From contig OY757023.1 of NCBI GenBank assembly GCA_963580285.1, forward strand, positions 127,628,027 through 127,692,026: a stretch of DNA of 64,000 nucleotides, given 5' to 3'. This DNA comes from Lucinisca nassula. Taxonomy: Eukaryota > Mollusca > Bivalvia > Lucinida > Lucinidae. Every line of letters starts with the position of its first letter. The first letter of the stretch is position 1. This document shows positions 45,743-56,640 of this stretch, in pieces. The notes under the pieces were generated by a model. The model saw only the letters and a list, made by a program, of their open reading frames with translations. It did not search any database and was not told where the DNA came from. A program made the position numbers and the translations under genes.

Positions 45743-46358
45743 CAGTCTGTGTCTTGCCTGGTCACAAATTTTAAAGACAGGGTTTCATTTGATGAAGCTC
45801 AATACTGTTCAAAAATATTTTTCCTGTATTAACAATTGGTTGCTCTTACCTGTGATTATTGAGGGTCTCCAAGAGTTGCTTCCCTTTTAGGGGGTTCATA
45901 TATATTTAATCCTTACCTACTTTCCTGTTACCTCTGATAACCTTTTTCACTGCAGTATATTCTGTTCAAGCACAAGATCCTCTGCTTTGAGTGTTATATC
46001 GTTGCATTTCAGATCTGCTGTGGGGAAAAAAAAATATTGAAGCTTTTCCTGGTTTGTGCTTTATAAAAGTCTCAGTTTGGTCAGGAAAAAGTGCCTGTAT
46101 ATTTTTATTGCTGCTTTTGCCTGTCTTCAAAAGTGGAGGCATATAAATGCATAAATAAATTAATAGAAAATGTAGGTTATGCTTGGATCAAAATTATTTG
46201 GAAATATTCTGTTTTTTTTTTTTTTTTTTTTTTTATGGAAATTCAAAAAAGTTTGTAAACAGAGATAAAAGCCTTCCCTCAATTCTCACAAGCAGCCAAA
46301 TGATACTTTAGATCGGGTGTAGGGTATTTGGTACCTCATTTAGTTAGAATACTGGGGA

Positions 46359-46572
46359 TTAGCTCTTATCATGCTGTTCACAACAACCCCTATCTTTGGA
46401 AACAGTGTAGATCCAGATCAGATGGCTTCTGAAGAAGCCATCTGATCAGGATCTACACTTTTTGACATGAAGTTTATGGATTTGTAAGAATAAATTACAT
46501 GAAGAAATCTGATTGGTTCAAAGTCAGAAATGGGTGTGGCTAAAGTGAATATTCAGCAAGATAAGGGATTAG
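46359..46572. mobile_element. Family A MITE flanked by TTAG
   Basis: TTAGCTCTTATCATGCTG at the left and CAGCAAGATAAGGGATTAG at the right. TTAG occurs at both sides in place of TTAA, either a mutated target or an alternative one. The core GGCTTCTGAAGAAGCC is intact. Confidence 0.7.
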
Positions 46573-46724
46573 ACAAGGTTCACCTCTTTGTCCTGATCTC
46601 TTTCAGGAGGTTGACCTGTATTTTGGCAAAAGAGGGAAAAGCTAAACTTCTCAAGAAGGCTAAAAAGCACAAGCCAGGAAAAGTCTTCCGATACGCATGA
46701 ACTTCTTTGTAACACTGTCTGTTA

Positions 46725-46950
46725 TAGCAGTACCGTAAAACTCCTAAAATTTTTGGACACCCAGTGGACTTGCTGTAATGTTCCAAAAATTTTAACAAAT
46801 TTGTTTCATGGTCCAGGGAGTCCAGAAAGGGCAGATGGAATGGCAAACCATGTAGATGCTGATCAGACTGCTTCTTCAGGAGCAGTCTGATCAGGGTCTG
46901 CACGGTTTGCTTAGGTTTGTCCAACCCAAGACTTAGGATTGTTATGGTAT
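46725..46950. repeat. Family-E palindromic repeat
   Basis: TACCGTAAAACTCCTAAAAT at the left and TTGTTATGGTA at the right. Core GATCAGACTGCTTCTTCAGG with AGCAGTCTGATC. Confidence 0.55.
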
Positions 46951-46984
46951 TTGGAATATAACATGATTCAGAGACCAAAAGTTT

Positions 46985-47135
46985 AAAGTTGTATCCAAAC
47001 AAAAATGATTAATAGATTACTAGATTGTGTAGAAAAAGATTTGCTAAAACGTAAATATTATATAGAAACATCACCATAAATGATCATTTTTTCTGTATAA
47101 TCTTTACGTTTTCTAATTTTGGATACAATATGGTA
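46985..47135. repeat. Family-H hairpin repeat
   Basis: TTGTATCCAAACAAAAATGAT...GTGTAGAAAAA pairs imperfectly with TTCTGTATAATCTTTACG and TTTTGGATACAA. Confidence 0.5.
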
Positions 47136-47693
47136 ACCGTTGCTTTACTACGTCTCAGTGATGTAATTACAAAAAGGTTATCATATATTAAGTGTAGAAA
47201 GATGTTATAGACAGACATTTATTGAATAATAATGTAACAACCACTAAAACTGGAGAAATAGCATAGAATCCGAAACCTGGATACAGTAGCCAGTATATAT
47301 CAGTGAGTGATGCGGCCACAGGAGATAAGTAAAAGTTTTGTTCTGAATAGTTGGTGGTAATCCTATGCAGCTACAATAATGTGTTCATATTCATTTTGAA
47401 GAATCATTTTTATCACCGTATCCATTCCTTAAGTGTCATTCTCATCTTTTTATTTTTCATGAAATCATCAAAGCAATTGTAATGCTCATTTCATTCAGAT
47501 AACTCAGAATCATGTTTTGTCTTGAAAGTTTAAATCTCATCTTAAAGTTTATTTATTTCTACTGATGGTGCATGTTCATAAAGCATTCCTTGATACACTC
47601 TAGCGAGTTTGATGAAGCATGTTTGTGTTTTATTGCCTAGCGAGTATAGTGACACAGTGTTGTTAAAACAAGGAGTTCAAAGATTAACATCTC

Positions 47694-47938
47694 TTAACCC
47701 ATCGTATGCGGGAAACATCTCTTAACCCATCGTATGCGGGAAACCCCTAAAGGGGTACCTTGGCAAACAGTGCAGGCCCAGATCTGTGGCGTCTGATCAG
47801 GGCCTGCACTATTTGCTAACACAATTTTCTGTCAAAAATAGAATAAAAACGAAAAAATAGTCCTGACATTCCTTATATGACAATTCGACTTTTCCAACAT
47901 ATAGCAATGGAAGAGTCCACTAGTATACAATGGGTTAG
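47694..47938. mobile_element. TTAA-type MITE family C with duplicated left end
   Basis: TTAACCCATCGTATGCGGG occurs twice in a row at the left. The right end is AGTATACAATGGGTTAG. The core is GATCTGTGGCGTCTGATC. The doubled terminus is specific to this copy. Confidence 0.7.
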
Positions 47939-48403
47939 TTTTCCTTATTACTTACTCTTATCTGGAGCTATTTGGGGGCCGCTGAGTAGCAACCAATCAA
48001 ATCACTTTATATAGTAAATCATTAAAATTTGCAAACTGAGTGACACTGTAGATCCTGATCAGATGGCTTCTTTAGAAGCCAACTGATCTGGATCTACACT
48101 GTTTACTAAGGTGCATGATTTCAACTTTTACTTTGAATTCCACTTTTACCCGGGAAAACAGTACAGATTCTGATCAGCTGGCTACTGAGTAGTCCGCTGA
48201 TCTGGATCTATACTGTTTTCAAAAAGGGATACTTGATTGATCGCAAATGTTTTAGAGGTTAAATGGCTAAGTTTAAACCTTTTAAAATTTGGCAACATTG
48301 TGTCTTGTCGTTTCTGATATTATTGTATTATTGTACATTTTTGTCAGTCAGATCATTCCGTCCTGTTGTTTATATTTATTATAAATTTATTGAAGCCATG
48401 AAA

Positions 48404-49018
48404 AGCAAGTCTGCTTAATGTCATAGGCCAAATTTGAGGCGACTGCTTAATGTCATAGGCAAACTTTGAGGTGACTGCTTAATGTCATAGGCAAACTTTG
48501 AGGTGACTGCCTAATGTCATAGGTGAACTTTGATGTCACTGCTTAATGTCATAGGCGAAATTTGAGGCGACTGCTTAATGTCATAGGCAAACTTTGAGGT
48601 GACTGCTTAATGTCAAAGGCAACTTTTGATGTCACTGTTTAATGTCATAGGCGAACTTTGAGGTCACTGCTTAATGTCGTAGGTGAACTTTGAGGTGGCT
48701 GCTTAATGTCATTGGCAAACTTTGAGGTGACTGCTTAATGTTATTGGCAAACTTGGATATCACTGCTTAATGTCATAGGCAAACTTTGAGGTGGCTGCTT
48801 AATGTCATAGGCAAACTTTGAGGTGGCTGCTTAATGTCATTGGCAAACTTTGAGGTGACTGCTTAATGTCATAGACAAACTTTGAGGTGACTGCTTAATG
48901 CCATAGGCAAACTTTGAGGTGACTGCTTAATGTCATAGGCAAACTTTGAGGTGACTGCTTAATGTCATAGGCGAACTTTGAGGTGAATGTTTAATGTCAT
49001 AGACAAACTTCGAGGTGA
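48404..49018. repeat. Satellite, 32 bp period, about 19 units
   Basis: The unit approximates CTGCTTAATGTCATAGGCAA plus ACTTTGAGGTGA. Variants such as CCTAATGTC and TTGATGTCA occur in scattered units. No open frame persists. Confidence 0.92.
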
Positions 49019-49439
49019 CAACAATGACTGAGAATGCAGATGCTGACAGTTAGCTTTCTAATCAGTGTCTGCCAGGTTTCCTCCTGCATTTCTTGTATAA
49101 TATTAAATGAAAACAGACAGCTACACATAATGGGGTCAACTCCAGTCACTAAGTTGGCTTATGACATTTGTTTTGGCTTTTGTGTACATTGTTAGAAGGG
49201 CTGTAAGAAATCTCTTGCATATGAGATATGTATGGCCAGTAAACCTTCAAGACTAGTGGATGATAATACTTGAAGGTGTTAGTGAAGAAATAATAGTGCT
49301 ATAGTTTTCCTGAAAGATAGTAATTTCAGATGCTCTTTCATTATTTTTTCTTTTTTGTGAGTTTTATATTTTTTTGTTTGCTTTTTATTCTGTTGTTGGA
49401 TGATTTTTCAGAGTTTAAAAATTGGTTTTATTATAATCA

Positions 49440-49665
49440 TTAATCCATTTTGTACCGGAAACCCCAAAATGGGTAGTTGGCTAACAGTGTAGGCCCAGAT
49501 CAGTTGCCGCAGAATGTGGCGTCTGATCAGGGCCTACACTGTTTGCACAACGTTCAGCCAGTTTCCAAATAAATTGAAGAAAACACAACCTGACACCCCT
49601 AAACTTTGAAATGGACTCCTGTGATATATAAGATGGAAGATTCCATTAGGTACAAAAAGGGTTAA
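49440..49665. mobile_element. TTAA-type MITE, family B
   Basis: TTAATCCATTTTGTACCGG at the left and GGTACAAAAAGGGTTAA at the right, TTAA at both sides, core GTTGCCGCAGAATGTGGCG. Confidence 0.75.
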
Positions 49666-49805
49666 TAGTAAAGTTGAAGGTTTATGCTGTTTTGAAATTG
49701 TTTCTGGTTACGTTGGCTGAAATTACTATCTTTCCTCTTCATGTTCCAGATGTACAGGGGGAGCATTTGGTGATTATTTGTAATACGCTTTATTCATAGT
49801 CAGAT

Positions 49806-49866
49806 ATGATGTGGGCACTCACTAGAATTGCCTCAGTGAGGCAATTCTAGTAAGTGCCCACAACAT
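49806..49866. repeat. Family-F palindrome
   Basis: GTGGGCACTCACTAGAATTG pairs with CAATTCTAGTAAGTGCCCAC around CCTCAGTGAGG. Confidence 0.65.
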
Positions 49867-50266
49867 GTTTTTTGAGCACTTGTAATGTTTGTTTTTATAT
49901 GGAGAGAAAATTGTCCAAAATGAGTTTTATTGCCAGATACCCTCCTGTAATTCTGTTCATTTTCATTTTTTTTTTTTATTATTGTTTTATGCATTGTAAA
50001 TATTGTCATTCATTTTCATCTTTCTTTACTTATTTTTCATTTTTCTTAATTTATTTCATCAATTTTTATTATCACTTAAAGTTTATTCATGATATTTAAG
50101 TTTAAATTAAATATTTAACATTTTAAGGACATGTTCTTGTCCTGTTTTAAGATTTTCTCTTTGAATTAGTCAAAAAGCCTAACTTTAATTTATTTCTTTA
50201 TTATTATTTTTTTTTACACAGAATGCTTGAACTTGAGCAGTATTTCAAGATATGTTATGCATATCA

Positions 50267-50510
50267 GGGGCCAGTTGTTCAAAACTAACGACGTCGTTAG
50301 TTAACGTATCGTTAAAATTTTGATCATTAAATATGGCAAATATGCTGAAATTTTTGCTGAAAAAATGTGAGCAGCTTTTGCGGACGCAAAAGCTGTTCAC
50401 ATTTTTTCAGCAAAAATACCAAAATTGATGATATTGTACTTGCTAGAACAGTTAACAATATGACCACTAACGAGCTCGTTAAGCTAATGATGCTTTGAAC
50501 AACTGGCCCC
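50267..50510. mobile_element. Family-G MITE, best-preserved copy
   Basis: Inverted ends GGGGCCAGTTGTTCAAA and TTTGAACAACTGGCCCC. The central hairpin is TGAGCAGCTTTTGCGGACGC with its complement. ACGACGTCGTTAGTTAAC near the left pairs loosely with ACTAACGAGCTCGTTAAGC near the right. Confidence 0.8.
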
Positions 50511-50846
50511 AGTACTTTTGTTAGGTTAGGCAATTATATCATGATCTGTTGCTGAAAGATCTGCATTACATAGTATTTCAGAAATAGATGATTTTTTTTT
50601 TTCAATTAGTAGAATACAGATCTGAGGAAAGAGAAGATTTTTCACCCCCAGCTAAGTTGGGCATTATTTTAAGATCTGATATGGTTTGCTTTTACAAAAG
50701 CATTACTTCATGATGGCAGCATGCATTATTATTGAGCCCGGTTTCTCATTTGTCAAAGAAAAACATGTGAATCATCTTCCCAATAGAAGCCAAGACTTAC
50801 TTTCTCTAAAATATTCTCTAACTAATTTAAGAAATACTGTATAAAT

Positions 50847-51147
50847 GCGCGCCCATAGGGGCTTGAAGAAATATATGGGCTGCATGATGCTTCCACGCAG
50901 AGCTGAATCCGGCCCGCACACTAGTACTGGTAAACCGCTAAGAGGATCTAAGCCTGTCCAGGAACCGCTGTGCGAGACGGACCGTCCATGCTAATAAACC
51001 CTATTGGTTTCATTGGGCGACAGGGCTTGAGATGTCATTTGATCTCAATGTCGGGTAAAAGTCCCACAAAATTGGAAGCAAAGTCTCCAAAATGACCTTT
51101 ACAGTGTTGACGGGGACGTTAAACCTCAAATCAAACAAACAAACAAA
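50847..51147 (+). repeat. SINE-like element S1, full-length
   Basis: CGCCCATAGGGGCTTGAAG to ATCAAACAAACAAACAAAAC. Among the best-preserved copies and useful as the reference for the family. Confidence 0.75.
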
Positions 51148-51169
51148 ACTGTATAAATGCTAAAAGTTT

Positions 51170-51378
51170 GGACACGTTAAGGATTTCCTGTATTTCACCT
51201 ACAATATTAACAAATTAGTTTCTTGATCCAGCAAGGCGTCTAAACTGTTTAGACGGAATGGTGAACATTGAAGACCCTGATCAGACTACTCCTTCAGGAG
51301 CAGTCTGATCTGGGTCTGCACTGTTTGCCTAGGCCTACCTGTCCCAATACTGAGGATCATTACAGTACTACAGTTTGG
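51170..51378. repeat. Family-E palindromic repeat
   Basis: Core GATCAGACTACTCCTTCAGG with AGCAGTCTGATC, then GGGTCTGCACTGTTTGC and CTGTCCCAATACTGAGGAT. Confidence 0.5.
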
Positions 51379-51751
51379 TCTCTAGAATTTTCTTTTGTGA
51401 TTTTAAGGGTTAAGCAAATGTTAGCATTTGATTGATGCTCAAAAATACACATATTTTGATATGTTCTAAAATTAAACCACAAACTTACCAAAGTAAAGAA
51501 TATTCCAAGTTTTGGCTTAACATACTCGTACATCTAGCATGACCATTGTAGCATGAAATGATGCCAGGTACAAATTGTTCATACACTTTCATTAAACATT
51601 CCATTTACAGAATATCAGATCCCAGGAAAACTTTCAGTCATCTCTCATAAATAAATTGAAAATCAGCATCCTACATTCATTTTATCATAGAATAACAATT
51701 GATCATCAAATCCATGTAGGCCATTTTCTAAACGGTACCTGTCTAGTAGTC

Positions 51752-52053
51752 TGAGGCCCAGTTGTTCAAAGCATTGTTAGCTTAACGAGTTCATTAATTG
51801 CCAAATTGTTAACTGTTCTAGTAAGGACAATATCTGATACTCTTGGTATTTTTGCTGAAAAAAAATGTAAGTAATGCTAATAAATATGGGTAGCATGCAT
51901 AACTTGCATAAGTTATGCATGCTACCCGTATTAGTATATTTGTCTTAATATTAAATGATCAAAGTTTGTAACACTATTAAATGATCAAAGATTTTAACGA
52001 TGTGTTAACTGATGGCAATATATATATTATAAACAGTTGGACATTTGGGCCTT
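51752..52053. mobile_element. Family-G MITE, variant centre
   Basis: GAGGCCCAGTTGTTCAAAGC at the left and CAGTTGGACATTTGGGCC at the right. The central palindrome differs from other copies (GGGTAGCATGCATAACTTGC and complement). ATTAAATGATCAAAG is duplicated. Confidence 0.6.
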
Positions 52054-52944
52054 CAGACTGTCAGGTAGGAACAAAATGCCAAACTTGCATTTTCCAGCGA
52101 AATGAACTGCCGGTGTGCTTGTTGATAGAACATTTTTGTAATGTCTTCGTAAAAAAACCTATGTAATAACTTCAGAGGGAAAGGAAATGATCTTTGGACA
52201 TTTTTGCAAATTTGCATGCCTTTTAAAAAAAATGCGTGCTTGTGAACAGAAAGGGATCAGGTAAGACTGCACATATGTGGAGTCCAACTTGATCCTTTAC
52301 TGTTCACAAAGATGTCAGATTGTTGGACTTGGATAAAACATCATTCAGAGTAGAGTGTAGATGTTCATATTTTGGTTGGAGTTATTTCCTGTCAGGGATG
52401 GATAAAATTTTGAATTGTTGTGAGGTGAACTCTGCCACTAAAGATTACATTAGTAGGTTATACAAAGACAGAAATATGCTTGATAATGTTATATCTGTAT
52501 TTATTTTGTATACTTGTATAAATGGAATAGAAAAATTATATCTAAAATACTGTATTGACTTTTTCTTGTTCTACTGTCTATATAATAAATACAAGCCAGT
52601 CCATATAAAAAGGATATTTTTGGATGTGTTGGGAAAAGGGGATGTTTGAACAAAATGTGCTCAGCGACACAAAAAGGGCCTTCCCCGTCTGCCTGGAGAT
52701 GCATCTGGTCAACAGGTATCTAGATAGGGCACAACAAACACTGATCAGACTGCACATATACAGACTGATCTGAGTCCATCAAGTGAAAATGTGTCTTCGG
52801 ATGTGTGCACAGCAACGACTTCGATCAGCCTGTACCTCCGTGCAGGCTGATCTGAGTCGTTGCTATGCGCTATGGCTCTAAGCTTCTTCATGTTCAAATA
52901 GAAGTTTGTAATTATGACTGAGTGGGTATGCAGACTGATTTGAG

Positions 52945-53850
52945 ACTTCACTTGCTAACACTTCAGTGAACGTAATTTGCAAAAAAAATTCACTGAGCCC
53001 AAATTTGCAAACACTTCACTGAACCCAAATTTGCAAAAATTTCACTGAGCCCAAATTCGCAAACACTTCACTGAGCCAAAATTTGCAAAGACTTTAAACT
53101 GGGCCAAAAGTTACAAAGACTTTTAACTGAGCCATAATTTACAGACTTTTCACTGAGCCAAAAGTTTCAAAGACTTTTCACCGATCCCAAATTTGCAAAG
53201 ACTTCACTGATCCCAAATTTGCAAAGACTTCACTGATCCCAAATTTGCAGACTTCACTGATCCCAAATTTGCAAAGACTTCAATGATCCCAAATTTGCAA
53301 AGACTTCACTGCCCAAATTTGCAAAGACTGCACTGATCCAAAATTAGCAAAGACTTCACTGTGCCCAAATTTGCAAAGACTTCACCAAGCCTAAATTTGC
53401 TAAGGCGTCTCTGAGCCCAAATTTGTAAAGGCTTCACTGAGCCAAAATTTGCAAAGATTTCACTAAACCCAAATTTGCAAAGACTTCACTGTGCCCAAAT
53501 TTGCAAAGACTTCACTGAGCCTAAATTTTCTAAGACATCCCTGAGCCCTAATTTGCACCAACTTCACTGAGCCAAAATTTGCAAAGATTTCACAAAACCC
53601 AAATTTGCAGATTTCACTGAACCCAAATTTGCAAAGACTTCACTGAGCCTAAATTTGCAAAGACTTCACTGAGTCCAAATTTGCAAAGATTTCACTGAGT
53701 CCAAATTTGCAAAGACTTCCCTGAGCTCTAATTGCAAAGACTTCCCTGAGCCCAAATTGCAAAGACTTCACTGAGCCTAAATTTGCTAAGATTTCACTAA
53801 ATCCAAATTTGCAAAGATTTCACTGAACCCAAATTTGCAAAGACTTCATG
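52945..53850. repeat. Satellite, about 26 bp period, part 1
   Basis: The unit approximates CACTGAGCCCAAATTTGCAA plus AGACTT, about 35 units with frequent single-base changes and short deletions. A second block follows after the ribozyme-bearing segment. Confidence 0.9.
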
Positions 53851-54158
53851 TGTATATTTTACTTTTGGTCCTTTGAGATCAGTGTGAATATTCTGAGAAA
53901 TCAGAATTAAATAATTGGTTTAGACTCATATTCTAGACAGGTTTTTAATTATTTGGACCCCATTTTGATTTATATCAGTCTTTGAATCGACTGCTTATTC
54001 GAAATTCGCTAAATTGCAGCCTGTTTCCTCTGGCTTTCGTTGCCGGATCATTACAGGGTCACTGATGAGGCTTTATTAGCCGAAACTACGTAGTATGACC
54101 CATCTTCTTTCCTATGAATGTTTTCATTGCTCTTAAAGGAACTCATTTTTGATTTTTA
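53851..54158 (+). mobile_element. Insert in the satellite carrying the hammerhead motif
   Basis: Non-satellite sequence of about 310 bp splits two blocks of the same 26 bp repeat, as expected for an insertion. Its only recognisable feature is the hammerhead ribozyme. It may be a fragment of a Penelope-like element or a small retrozyme-like element; no reverse transcriptase or endonuclease remnant was seen. Confidence 0.5.
54056..54101 (+). ncRNA. Hammerhead ribozyme (type I, short self-complementary stem III)
   Basis: All hammerhead core elements are present in order. Stem I is GGGTCA (54056-54061) with TGACCC (54096-54101), six perfect pairs. CTGATGA is at 54062-54068. Stem II is GGCT/AGCC around a five-base loop (54069-54081). 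GAAA is at 54082-54085. Stem III is the 10-base palindrome ACTACGTAGT (54085-54094), followed by A54095 as the cleavage-site nucleotide. Predicted cleavage is between 54095 and 54096. A loopless palindromic stem III is typical of variants tied to Penelope-like retroelements that cleave as dimers. It sits in a roughly 310 bp segment interrupting a 26 bp satellite. Confidence 0.8.
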
Positions 54159-54298
54159 TTCATTGAGCCAAAATTTGCAAAGATCTCACTGAACCCAAAT
54201 TTGCAAAGATTTCACTAAACCCAAATCTGCAAAGATTTCACTGAACCTAAAATTTTCCAAGATTTCACTGAACCCAAATTTGCAAAGACTTCAAGGGT
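54159..54298. repeat. Satellite, about 26 bp period, part 2
   Basis: Five or six further units (for example CACTGAACCCAAATTTGCAA) resume after the insert and end at AAAGACTTCAAGGGTT. Confidence 0.85.
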
Positions 54299-54329
54299 TT
54301 CCTTCTAAAATGGGTTAACTTTTGAGTAT

Positions 54330-54425
54330 TAGCCTGGCCTGAAATTGTTTGCTTAGGTAATAATTGGCTCAGTATGCTTGTGATAGTATTGACTGGGTTA
54401 TTAAACTCCAAACCAACCAACAGTA
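54330..54425 (+). repeat. SINE family S3, 3' fragment
   Basis: TAGCCTGGCCTG and TATTGACTGGGTTATTAAAC with an ACCAACCAACAG end match the tail of the 15.23 kb copy. Confidence 0.45.
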
Positions 54426-54579
54426 CTTTTGTTAACTACATGTACCGAGTGGGTCAAGGAAAAATAATTAGGTCTATTGAGCAGCTGAACATGACCTAAA
54501 TAAAATAGTCTCGACAGGTCCCTTCAACTCTCAGACATACAAATTTGTGCCACAAGAGAACATCATTGAAAGAAGATTT

Positions 54580-54852
54580 GTTTGTTTTGTTTGATTTGAG
54601 GTTTAACGTCCAGGTCATTTTGGAGGCGTTGCTTCCAATTTTGTGGGACTTTTACCTGACATTGAGATGAAATGACATCTCAAGCCCTGTCACCCAATGA
54701 AACCAATAGGGTTGGATGGTCCGCCTCGCACCGTGGTTCCTGGACAGGCTTAGATCCTCAAAGCAGTTTACCAGTACTAGTGTGCGGGCCAGATTCAGCT
54801 CTGCGTGGAAGCATCATGTAGCCCATATATTTTTTCAAGCCCCTATGGGCGG
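54580..54852 (-). repeat. SINE-like element S1, reverse orientation
   Basis: TGTTTGATTTGAGGTTTAAC at the left and CAAGCCCCTATGGGCGGGGG at the right. A short internal deletion removes part of the ACAGTGTTGACGG segment. Confidence 0.7.
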
Positions 54853-55296
54853 GGGCTGCATTGAAAAAACCCATTTAATACAGGAAACACCCAAAATCAA
54901 CCATTTTGTAAATAAATTTAAAAAAATACCTGAACCAGACACCCCTAGATTTCAAAAGGGATGCCTGCTGTATATAAAAGGGAAGATCCTTTCAGTACAA
55001 AATGAGAACTGTGGGACTCCCTGGCCCTTTGCAGAACTATAATATTTGCTGCCATATGGGAAGGTTAAAACAGTGAAGGTTCTGACCAGCCTACAGCTTG
55101 ACTCTTTGCCTATAAGTATCCTTTTTACATGGGCTGGTTCAGTGGCTAACACCACTGATCAGTCTGTGCAGCCACAGAGCCTTGGTTGTCCACTTTAAAG
55201 TTACTGGGCTCTTTATCTTTCACTTCTTCTTTACCCGACAACCTCTTCAAAATACTATTGTTGGAATCTAAAGCAGAACTAATTTTGTATAAAACC

Positions 55297-55835
55297 ACAA
55301 CCTCTATAACACTATTAACCCTTTTTTGTACCAAATGGAATCTTCCTCCTTATATATGGCAGGAGTCCATTTCAAAATGTAGGGTTGTCAGGTCGTGTTT
55401 TCTTCAAAGTTTATTCGGAAAATGATTGACTTTCTTGCAAACAGTGGTAGGCCCCGATCAGATGCCGTCTGCGGCATCTGATCTGGGCCTGCACTGTTTA
55501 CCAAATACCCTTTTTGGGCTTTACGGTACTAAATGGGTTAATGAGGTCCAAAGCAGAAACTGTGTTGGTTAAACATTCGTTTTATATCCAAACATAAAAG
55601 TATAGATTAAATAGAAAAATTAATGGTCTGTATAATCTATTTATTTTTGGAAAAATGAATGGTTTAAATAGAGACACAAACAAAAATTATATAGAAAAAT
55701 GTCTATTAATGGTCTTTTCTATATAATCTAAACTTTTTGGGATCCATCTTGAAACAGTGTTATATCCAAAACTGTTATAATGAACAGTATTTATAATGAA
55801 AAGTGTTATAGCGAGGTTGTGGTATATATCCAAGT
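55297..55835. mobile_element. Family-H element split by a TTAA-type MITE
   Basis: Ends CCACAACCTCTATAACAC and AGTGTTATAGCGAGGTTGTG form inverted repeats. A family-B MITE (55315-55541) occupies the left part. The interior has ATATAGAAAAA hairpins repeated twice. Confidence 0.65.
55315..55541. mobile_element. TTAA-type MITE family B nested in family H
   Basis: TTAACCCTTTTTTGTACC at the left and GGTACTAAATGGGTTAA at the right, TTAA duplicated. Core GATCAGATGCCGTCTGCGGC. Confidence 0.8.
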
Positions 55836-55884
55836 AAAAAATGCATTGATTATATAGAAAAATTATTTTTGTCCTGTAATAAAG

Positions 55885-56400
55885 GAGTCCAGTTTTCTGT
55901 CCATCCGTTAGTCAAGCCGTGAACATCTGCAACAACAAATCAAGTCCATTCAGGCATGACATATTCATCTGCGAAATTAAATCTTTAACATGTGTTGCAT
56001 CGAAATTCATGTTATAACCATCAGTGTTACATTGAGGTGCTGGTGCAGAAAACTATGTGAAACCTGATCAGACTGCTCCTAGAAGACCAGTCTGATCTGG
56101 GTCCAAACTGTCCGCAACAACAGCTTAACTCTTATCCTGCTGTTCATGACAACTCTTTTCTTTGCAAACAGTGTAGATCCAGATCAGATGGCTTCTGAAG
56201 AAGCCATCTGATCAGGATCTACAGTTTGACATTCAATTTATGATTTTGTAGGAATAAATTACATCAAGTAATCTGATTGGTTCAAAGTCAGAAATGGGTG
56301 TGGCTAAACTGAATATCTGCAACAACTCTAGCATTCACCTAAATGATCAAGTCCATTCAGGCATAATCTGCAAAATTCCTGTTCTATATAATCTTCACAT
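55885..56400. repeat. Pearl-like fragments around a family A MITE
   Basis: Fragments at 55885-55975 and 56322-56385 share AACATCTGCAACAAC-type and AAGTCCATTCAGGCATGACA sequence with the pearl-like elements. Between them are a family-D-like core (about 56035-56125) and a family-A MITE beginning TTAACTCTTATCCTGCTG (56125). Confidence 0.45.
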
Positions 56401-56416
56401 TTTTGAGATCCATCTT

Positions 56417-56640
56417 TAACCCTTCTCTTGCTGAATATTCATTTAAGCCACACCCATTTCTGTCTATCAACCAATCAATTTACTTGATGTAATTTATTGC
56501 TACAAATTCATAAACTGAATGTCAAACAGTGAAGATCCTGATCAGATGGCTTCTTCAGGAGCCACTGAAGAAGCCATCTGATCTGGATCTACACTGTTTC
56601 CAAAGATAGGGGTTGTCGTGAACAGCAGGATAAGAGTTAA
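56417..56640. mobile_element. TTAA-type MITE, family A
   Basis: TTAACCCTTCTCTTGCTG at the left and CAGCAGGATAAGAGTTAA at the right, TTAA at both ends. The core has an extra partial repeat (GGCTTCTTCAGGAGCCACTG). Confidence 0.75.

Noticed and set aside
46580..47002. 140-residue minus-strand reading frame
   Set aside because: It spans a family-E palindrome and the edge of family H, with no domain-like pattern.
52320..52649. 109-residue plus-strand frame
   Set aside because: AT-rich sequence, Leu/Ile/Tyr/Lys-biased composition, no splice-supported context and no resemblance to a p63 C-terminus.
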